The notes under the pieces: generated by a model
What the model was told of the DNA's origin: nothing
Databases searched by the model: none
Seen by the model: the letters and a program-made list of their open reading frames with translations, nothing else
From: Candidatus Delongbacteria bacterium
Lineage (GTDB): Bacteria > CAIWAD01
NCBI GenBank assembly: GCA_020634015.1
Contig: JACKCN010000002.1
Coordinates: 62,001 to 126,000, forward strand
Length of the DNA stretch: 64,000 nt
Direction: 5' to 3'
Position numbers and translations under genes: made by a program
In this document: in pieces, positions 58,215-64,000 of the stretch
How positions within the stretch are numbered: the stretch's first letter is position 1
How the letters are laid out: every line of letters begins with the position of its first letter

Positions 58215-60692
58215 ATGCTCGACTCATCCATGCATCGCATGTCCACAGGATTCCTGCATCTCGCCTTGCTGATCCTGCTGGCATCGGGAACACGCGGAAT
58301 CGCGCGGGCCGACACGGGCTTCCGGACACCGTCGCCGGAACTGGTCGCGATTGCCGACATGCCCCGCAGCAGCCAGGTCCGCATCTCGCCCGACGGGACG
58401 CATTTCCTGCTGCTCGAGCGTTCCTCGGCCGAAGCGCTGGCCGAACTGGACCGGCCCGAACGGCCGCTGGCCGGTCTGCGTCTGGATCCGGGACGCAGTG
58501 GCCCCAGCCGTTTCACGGCCTATGTGGGATTCCGTCTGGTGGAGCTGGCCACCGGCGACACATTGCACTGCGATACCCTGCCCGAAGGCCTGATTCTCGG
58601 CTACAGCGCCTGGGCACCCGACGGGTCCCGTGTGGCGCTGGGCGTCGTCGGCAGCGAGGGCTGGCGGCTCTGGATCCTTGAATGTGACACGGGAAAGTTG
58701 GTGTCCCTGCAGGAACCGCGCCTGAATGCCTGCTTCGGTACTCCCTTCCACTGGATGCCCGACAGCCGCGGTCTGGCGATGCGCACCGTGATCCCCGGCA
58801 GCGACTCCGTGCCGCCGCCACTTCCATTGGCGCCGCGTGTCGAGGAGAACACGGGCCAGAAAGCCCCCGCCCGCACCTGGCAGGACCTGCTGGAAACGGC
58901 CGAGGACGACGCGCTGTTCTCACGACTCTGCCGCTCGCGCGTGGCTCTGCTGGAATGGGATGACACGGGCCGCAGCTCGCTGCGCGAACTGCGCGAGCTG
59001 GAAGGAGTCTTCACCGACCTGACACCTTCTCCCGATGGACGGATGCTGCTCGTCGAGGAACTGCGTGAACCCTGGAGTCGTCTGCTGCCCTGGTATCGCT
59101 TCCCGACCCGGATTTCGGTGCATGATCTGCAGGGAAAGCTGCTGTACACGGTCGTCGATCGCCCGCTGGCCGACCGGATTCCCATCACGCGCGGCTCCTG
59201 CGTCACGGGTCCACGCGATGTGAGCTGGCGCGCCGACAGCGATGCCAGTCTGGTCTGGTTCGAAACACTGGATGGCGGTGATCCGGGCCAGGCGGCGACA
59301 CCCCGTGATCAGGCATTCATGCAGGCGGCTCCGTTCAAGGACTCGCCCGTGCTGTTGCACACCAGCGAGCTGAGACTGAGTTCCATTCAGTGGGCTCACG
59401 ACGACCTGGCCCTGGTCTGGAGCTGGTGGTGGCCCACGCGCACCCTGCGTTGCGAGCGCATCGCCCCGGCCAAGCCTGACACACGCGCGGCCCTGGTGAG
59501 CGAACGCAACTGGCAGGACCGCTATTCCGATCCGGGTCGTCCGATCTCGCGCATCGATTCCAGAGGTCAGAGCGTGCTGCAGCTGGATGCCAGCGGGGAT
59601 TCGCTGTACTACACGGGCAGCGGAGCATCGGCCGAGGGCGAGCATCCCTTCCTGGATGCTGTGGCCATCGCGGACGGCGGCAGCCGTCGCCTGTTCCAGA
59701 GCGCACCCGGTGGGTACGATTCCGTCGTGGACTATGAACCGGACACGGGGCGTCTGCTGCTCAGTCGCGAGGACCGACGCACTCCGTCCAATCTGTGGAC
59801 CCGCGACCTGATCACCGGTGCCGAACACCAGTTGACCAGGGCCCCGAACCCACACCCCTGGCTGAACGAGGCCAGCAGTGAGGTGATCCATTACACGCGC
59901 GCCGATGGTGTGGCCCTGCACGGCACACTCTGGCTGCCTCCGGGCTGGACCCCCGATCAAGGCCCCTTGCCGACCCTGCTCTGGGCCTACCCTGGCGAGT
60001 TCCGCAGCGCCGACGCCGCCGGTCAGGTCAGCGGTTCCGGTGACCGTTTCGAACGCCTGAGCTGGGCTTCCGCCGTGATCTGGCTGCTCAAGGGCTACGC
60101 CGTGCTGGACGACCCGGCCATGCCGATCATCGGCGAAGATGACGAGAGCCCCAACGATACTTTCGTGAGCCAGCTGGTGGCCGATGCCCAGGCTGCGGTG
60201 GACGCACTCGTTGCACGCGGTGTCTGCGACCCGGCCCGCGTGGCCGTGGGTGGGCACAGTTACGGTGCCTTCATGACGGCCAACCTGCTGGCGCACAGCC
60301 GGATCTTCGCGGCGGGGCTTGCGCGCAGCGGAGCCTACAACCGCACCCTGACCCCCTTCGGCTTCCAGTCGGAAGACCGCAATTTCTGGGAGGCGCCCGA
60401 GGTCTACATGGCGATGTCGCCGTTGGCACACGCCGACACCATCCTCGACCCCCTGCTGCTGGTGCACGGCGAACGGGACAGCAATCCGGGCACCCATCTG
60501 CTGCAGAGCGAGCGCATGTTCGAAGCGATCAAGGGGCTGGGTGGCACGGCGCGCCTCTGCGTGCTGCCCTGGGAAAGCCACAGCTACCGGGCGCGCGAAA
60601 ACATTCTGCACCTGCTCTGGGAAACGGAGACCTGGCTGGATCGCCATGTGACCCGGGCCCCGGAGCCGGTGGAGGACACGTCCGGAAAGTGA
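58215..60692 (+). CDS. S9-family prolyl oligopeptidase-type peptidase
   Basis: An 825-residue secreted serine peptidase. A signal peptide spans about 1-32, and the start at 58215 is five bases after AAGGA. A seven-bladed beta-propeller-like region (about 45-570) has SPDGTHFLLLE-, SAWAPDGSRVALG- and SPDGRMLLVE-type repeats. The alpha/beta hydrolase end carries GHSYGAF (Ser682), the Asp in LLVHGERDSNPG and the His in WESHSYR. Related to dipeptidyl or acylaminoacyl peptidases. Acts outside the cytoplasm. Preceded by a 260-base gap with no clear feature. Confidence 0.92.
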   Translation: MLDSSMHRMSTGFLHLALLILLASGTRGIARADTGFRTPSPELVAIADMPRSSQVRISPDGTHFLLLERSSAEALAELDRPERPLAGLRLDPGRSGPSRFTAYVGFRLVELATGDTLHCDTLPEGLILGYSAWAPDGSRVALGVVGSEGWRLWILECDTGKLVSLQEPRLNACFGTPFHWMPDSRGLAMRTVIPGSDSVPPPLPLAPRVEENTGQKAPARTWQDLLETAEDDALFSRLCRSRVALLEWDDTGRSSLRELRELEGVFTDLTPSPDGRMLLVEELREPWSRLLPWYRFPTRISVHDLQGKLLYTVVDRPLADRIPITRGSCVTGPRDVSWRADSDASLVWFETLDGGDPGQAATPRDQAFMQAAPFKDSPVLLHTSELRLSSIQWAHDDLALVWSWWWPTRTLRCERIAPAKPDTRAALVSERNWQDRYSDPGRPISRIDSRGQSVLQLDASGDSLYYTGSGASAEGEHPFLDAVAIADGGSRRLFQSAPGGYDSVVDYEPDTGRLLLSREDRRTPSNLWTRDLITGAEHQLTRAPNPHPWLNEASSEVIHYTRADGVALHGTLWLPPGWTPDQGPLPTLLWAYPGEFRSADAAGQVSGSGDRFERLSWASAVIWLLKGYAVLDDPAMPIIGEDDESPNDTFVSQLVADAQAAVDALVARGVCDPARVAVGGHSYGAFMTANLLAHSRIFAAGLARSGAYNRTLTPFGFQSEDRNFWEAPEVYMAMSPLAHADTILDPLLLVHGERDSNPGTHLLQSERMFEAIKGLGGTARLCVLPWESHSYRARENILHLLWETETWLDRHVTRAPEPVEDTSGK

Positions 60693-60737
60693 CGGTCCGT
60701 GTGCACGAGGCTCGAATGATCACAAGGAGGAGGACCC

Positions 60738-61085
60738 ATGGCCGGCACGATCTTTTCGCGCATCATCGCGGGCGAGATTCCCGCGGACATCGTCTATCAG
60801 GATGAGCGGGTGACCGCCTTCCGTGACATCCAGCCCCAGGCGCCGACCCATATCCTGGTGATTCCCAACCGCGAGATCGCCACCGCCGATGATGTGAGCG
60901 ACGCGGACGAGGCCCTGCTGGGACACCTCTTCGTGGTGGCCAGCCGCATTGCCCGGGAACAGGGCATTGCCAAGGACGGGTATCGTCTGATCGTCAATTG
61001 CCGCGACCACGGCGGGCAGGAAGTGTTTCACCTGCACATGCACCTGCTGGGCGGACGTCCGCTGGGCCCCATGCTGGCCCGCTGA
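60738..61085 (+). CDS. HIT-family (HINT-like) protein
   Basis: A 115-residue histidine-triad hydrolase/transferase. TIFSRIIAGEIPADIVYQDE begins the typical HINT fold, and HLHMHLLGG is the triad motif (His-x-His-x-His). It likely hydrolyses adenosine phosphoramidates or AMP-lysine adducts. GGAGGAGG lies eight bases upstream. It follows the S9 peptidase by 45 bases and the next gene by 38. Confidence 0.95.
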   Translation: MAGTIFSRIIAGEIPADIVYQDERVTAFRDIQPQAPTHILVIPNREIATADDVSDADEALLGHLFVVASRIAREQGIAKDGYRLIVNCRDHGGQEVFHLHMHLLGGRPLGPMLAR

Positions 61086-61123
61086 CCGGATACGCACCCA
61101 ATCTGAAACGGATCGGATACATC

Positions 61124-62692
61124 ATGCAGATCACACCGTACGGAGCCGCCCGGGAAGTCACCGGCTCGATGCACCTGCTGACGACGGACAAGGACCGAGT
61201 GCTGCTGGATTGCGGCCTGCATCAGGGCCGTCGCCAGGAAGCCACCGAAAAGAACCGGGTGATGCCCCTGGATCCCGCGCTGGTCACCAGCGTGGTGCTC
61301 TCCCACGCCCACATCGATCACAGCGGGCGTCTGCCCCTGCTGGGCGTCCAGGGATTCAGCGGCCGCATTCTCTGCACCCGGGCCACCGCGGGAGCCTGCG
61401 AGTACCTGCTGCCGGATGCCGGACACATCCAGGAATCGGATGCCGAATACCTCAACTACAAATCCGTGCGCAACGCACTGGCCGAACGGGCGCGCTCCCC
61501 ACGCGCCAAAGCGCTGAGCAGCCGCCGGATGAAGGAAATCAAGGGCAGTCTGAAACTGGGGCCGCACAAGATCAACAAGGAAGCCCTTGGCACCTATGGC
61601 CGCGAACTGAACGTGCCACGCGTCGAGCCGCTCTATACCCAGCAGGACGCCGAGCGCATCCTGCGCCAGTTCGAAGGCATCCCCTACGGCCAGGAGACCG
61701 AAGTGGGCAAGGGCATCTTCTGCCGCTTCGAGGAGGCCGGTCACATTCTGGGGTCCGCCCAGTGCCTGCTGCGCATCCAGGAGGGAGGCCGTACCCGGCG
61801 CGTGATCTATTCGGGTGACATGGGCCGCTTCGGCATGCCCATTCTGCGTGACCCCTTCCTGCAGTTCAGCCCCGAAGAGCGCGAGCCGGATCTGCTGCTG
61901 ATGGAATCCACCTACGGCGACCGCGAACACGGCCCGCGCGCCGAACTGAAACCCCTGCTGCGCTCGATGGTGGAAGCGGTCACCCGCAGCCGCGGCACGC
62001 TGTTGATTCCGGCCTTCGCCTTCGGACGCACCCAGCTGCTGCTCTATTTCCTGCATGAGCTGTACAAGGAAGGCGCGGTCAAGCGCTTGCCGGTCACCGT
62101 GGACAGCCCGCTGGCCACTCGCCTGACACGGGTATTCGGCGAGCATCCCGAAGTGTACGACAAGGACGCCCGTCTGGACTTCCTCTCCCGGGGTCTGAAC
62201 CCCTTTGACTTTCCCGAACTGCGCTTCGTCGAGTCGGTGGAGGAATCCATGGAGCTCAGCCAGCGCAAGGGAGCCCAGATCGTGATCGCGGCCAGCGGCA
62301 TGTGCGAAGCGGGGCGCATTCTGCATCACCTGCGCTATCGCATCCACGACTCGCGCACTCTGTTGCTGCTGGTGGGCTACATGGCCGAGCACACCCTGGG
62401 CCGCCGCCTGGAGGATCTGGCCGACCACCACAACGGCGAGGGCCGGGGCCTGGTGAAGATTCTGGGCAAGGAATATCCTGTCAGGGCCCGCATCGAGAAG
62501 ATCGATGGCTTCAGCGCCCACGGAGATCGCAATGATCTGCTGCGCTATCTCAAGGAAGGTGGTCTGCGACCGAAGCGGATCGCGCTCGTGCATGGCGAGG
62601 AGGCCCAGTCACAGGCCTTCGCCGACACGCTGCGAGGGCTTGGACACACGGTGGTGGTACCCCGTCGTGGCGAAAGTCTGAATCTGGATTGA
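61124..62692 (+). CDS. metallo-beta-lactamase/beta-CASP RNA-processing nuclease
   Basis: A 522-residue beta-CASP exonuclease/endoribonuclease of the CPSF-like family. SHAHIDHSGRLPLLG is the metal-binding HxHxDH motif. GHILGSAQCLL, YSGDMGRF and TYGDREH follow in order. The beta-CASP insert has IPAFAFGRTQLLLYFLHELY, and the end has IDGFSAHGDRNDLL and LVHGEEAQSQAF. The start at 61124 is chosen because the protein begins QITPYGAAREVTGSMHLL as in the family. Likely processes mRNA or tRNA ends. Substrate not decided by sequence. Confidence 0.94.
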   Translation: MQITPYGAAREVTGSMHLLTTDKDRVLLDCGLHQGRRQEATEKNRVMPLDPALVTSVVLSHAHIDHSGRLPLLGVQGFSGRILCTRATAGACEYLLPDAGHIQESDAEYLNYKSVRNALAERARSPRAKALSSRRMKEIKGSLKLGPHKINKEALGTYGRELNVPRVEPLYTQQDAERILRQFEGIPYGQETEVGKGIFCRFEEAGHILGSAQCLLRIQEGGRTRRVIYSGDMGRFGMPILRDPFLQFSPEEREPDLLLMESTYGDREHGPRAELKPLLRSMVEAVTRSRGTLLIPAFAFGRTQLLLYFLHELYKEGAVKRLPVTVDSPLATRLTRVFGEHPEVYDKDARLDFLSRGLNPFDFPELRFVESVEESMELSQRKGAQIVIAASGMCEAGRILHHLRYRIHDSRTLLLLVGYMAEHTLGRRLEDLADHHNGEGRGLVKILGKEYPVRARIEKIDGFSAHGDRNDLLRYLKEGGLRPKRIALVHGEEAQSQAFADTLRGLGHTVVVPRRGESLNLD

Positions 62693-62762
62693 CCGCGACC
62701 CGGTGACTCGTCGGCCCGTCGCGGGCCCTTCGCCGGACGCCGTACACGAAGCTGGAGAATCG

Positions 62763-63335
62763 ATGCATCCTGAATCCCGGCAGGCCCTGGCGGCCCGCAT
62801 ACATGGTCTGTCGCACATTCGCGGCGATTTTCTGCTGCGCAGCGGTGTGCGTTCCACGGAGTACTTCGACAAGTACCTCTTCGAGTCCGATCCGGCCTGC
62901 CTGAGCCAGATCGCTGCGGAAATGGCCGACTTGCTTCCCCCGCCTCCCCCATCCGGGGAACGGCTGCTGGCCGGGCTGGAGCTGGGCGGAGTCCCGCTGG
63001 CCACCCTGCTGGGCCAGCGCAGCGGGCTGCCCGTGCTCTTCGTGCGCAAGCAGGCCAAGGAGTACGGTACCTGCAAGCTGGCCGAAGGGCCGCCCTTCGC
63101 CGGTCGCGAGCTGGTGCTGGTGGAGGATGTAATCACCTCCGGCGGAGCCGTGCTGGATGCCACCCGTGCCCTGCGCGAGGCGGGGGCCGTGGTCAACACC
63201 GTGCTGGCCGTGATCGATCGCGACTCCGGCGGGCGGGCCAATCTGGCCGCCGCGGGGCTGGATCTGCGAGTGCTGTACACCATTCACGAACTGAAGCAGG
63301 CGGCAGCCGCCGCCACAGAGTCACCGGAGTCCTGA
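62763..63335 (+). CDS. pyrE: orotate phosphoribosyltransferase
   Basis: A 190-residue PyrE that joins orotate to PRPP to give orotidine monophosphate in pyrimidine synthesis. GDFLLRSGVRSTEYFDKY, the PRPP loop VLVEDVITSGGAVLDA, and VLFVRKQAKEYGT are typical. TGGAG precedes the ATG. No other pyrimidine gene is in view. The stop abuts the next start. Confidence 0.95.
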   Translation: MHPESRQALAARIHGLSHIRGDFLLRSGVRSTEYFDKYLFESDPACLSQIAAEMADLLPPPPPSGERLLAGLELGGVPLATLLGQRSGLPVLFVRKQAKEYGTCKLAEGPPFAGRELVLVEDVITSGGAVLDATRALREAGAVVNTVLAVIDRDSGGRANLAAAGLDLRVLYTIHELKQAAAAATESPES

Positions 63336-64000
63336 ATGAAATTCGAGACACTGCTGCTGGAACGCAGCGATGCCATCGCCCGGGTCACGATCAATCGCCC
63401 CGAGAAACTGAACGCTTTGTCACACCAGGTCTTTGCCGATCTGGATGCCTGCTTTCATGAGCTGGCTGCCGACGACGACCTGCGCGCCGTGATCCTCACC
63501 GGTGCCGGCGACAAGGCCTTCGTGGCCGGAGCCGACATTGCCGAACTGGCCGAGCAGGACCCGCCCGGCGGTCACCGCACCTCGCGCTACGGCCAGGCGG
63601 TCATGAACCGCATCGAGGCGATGTCCGTGCCCGTGATCGCCGCGGTCCATGGTTTCGCCCTGGGAGGCGGCTGCGAACTGGCCCTGAGTTGCCATGTGCG
63701 ACTGGCTCACGCCAATGCGCGATTCGGTCAGCCAGAAGTGAATCTGGGCCTGATCCCGGGCTACGGAGGAACCCAGCGCCTGACCCGCCTGATCGGAATG
63801 GGCCGGGCCACCGAACTCTGCATCAGCGCTCGGATGGTGGATGCCCAGGAAGCCCTCGCCATCGGTCTGGTCAGCCGGGTGCACGAATGCTGGCAGCGCA
63901 ACGAAGCGGGCGAACCGCTCAGCGATGCCAAAGGCCGCCCGCTGCCCGATCTGACGGCATTCCTCGATCAAGTGGAGAACTGGGCCCGCGGCCTGCTGGA
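63336..64000 (+). CDS. enoyl-CoA hydratase/isomerase, truncated at window end
   Basis: The first 221 residues of a crotonase-fold enzyme. ARVTINRPEKLNALSHQVF begins the family. GAGDKAFVAGADIAEL is the oxyanion-hole region, and AAVHGFALGGGCELAL and GQPEVNLGLIPGYGGTQRLTRLIG hold the two glutamates of true hydratases. After LVSRVHE there is an insertion (CWQRNEAGEPLSDAKGRPL) of about 20 residues not usual at this point. The ATG directly follows the pyrE stop (CGGAG ahead). The rest lies past base 64000. Confidence 0.93.
   Translation, partial: MKFETLLLERSDAIARVTINRPEKLNALSHQVFADLDACFHELAADDDLRAVILTGAGDKAFVAGADIAELAEQDPPGGHRTSRYGQAVMNRIEAMSVPVIAAVHGFALGGGCELALSCHVRLAHANARFGQPEVNLGLIPGYGGTQRLTRLIGMGRATELCISARMVDAQEALAIGLVSRVHECWQRNEAGEPLSDAKGRPLPDLTAFLDQVENWARGLL

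Overview
The window is GC-rich, densely coded bacterial chromosome. It has long co-directional gene runs with 4-base ATGA/GTGA overlaps and good Shine-Dalgarno sites, and no phage, insertion sequence or CRISPR array that I can see. One secreted protein (55353-56207) ends in a Por/T9SS-type C-terminal sorting domain. Others carry lamin-tail, FG-GAP and fibronectin-III modules, and there is an 'alternative' GlmU-like enzyme of a type known from Bacteroidota. Together these point to the FCB group, probably one of its GC-rich candidate phyla (Delongbacteria-, Eisenbacteria- or Krumholzibacteriota-like). This assignment is inference; no rRNA is present.

Layout. 1-6.4 kb: the N-terminal part of an SDR, an ECF sigma factor with a membrane partner and a small third gene, a divergent membrane protein, MmgE/PrpD, uracil-DNA glycosylase, RNase HII, SixA, and TpmT. 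6.5-10.1 kb: a large secreted protein of unknown function, tRNA-Arg(CCU), and a TPR membrane protein. 10.2-23.5 kb: the translation/RNA core cluster rimP-nusA-ylxQ-infB-rbfA-truB-ribF-rpsO-pnp, then an M16 peptidase, dut, a polysaccharide deacetylase, a MerR-type regulator and tRNA-Pro(GGG). Two places in this cluster look post-transcriptionally controlled. An intrinsic terminator lies directly against the rimP ribosome-binding site, and two long stem-loops lie between rpsO and pnp.

23.5-31.9 kb: two large secreted surface proteins, a 14-bp tandem repeat, SppA and a small unknown protein. 31.9-41.1 kb: mostly minus-strand metabolic genes (YgjV, GluQ, MOSC, thioesterase, FdhD plus an FdhF/YdeP-type molybdoenzyme, SlyD with a His/Cys tail, and two VOC proteins behind a clear promoter with an overlapping palindrome). 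A GNAT and a DUF2442-like gene lie on the plus strand within it.

41.2-52.1 kb: one long plus-strand run. It contains parA-parB, a secreted protein, the GlmU-like enzyme, a GlcD-type oxidase and Pal. After two hairpins it continues as tolQ-tolR-tolA/tonB-tolB-CDF transporter-cpoB, with nearly every junction overlapping. A metal efflux gene is thus embedded in a Tol-Pal operon.

52.2-64 kb: a small DUF2007-like protein, a DUF2723 membrane glycosyltransferase-like protein, and the Por-sorted protein with ten T(D/N)P...C repeats. Then come a 12-bp minisatellite, an adenosine deaminase coupled to an HMA lipoprotein, an S9 peptidase, a HIT protein, a beta-CASP metallo-beta-lactamase RNase, PyrE, and the start of an enoyl-CoA hydratase.

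The strongest candidates for something little described are the ten-repeat Cys protein with its operator-like upstream region, the rimP leader attenuator, the rpsO-pnp double hairpin, and the gene whose 3' end is the 5' end of tRNA-Pro.
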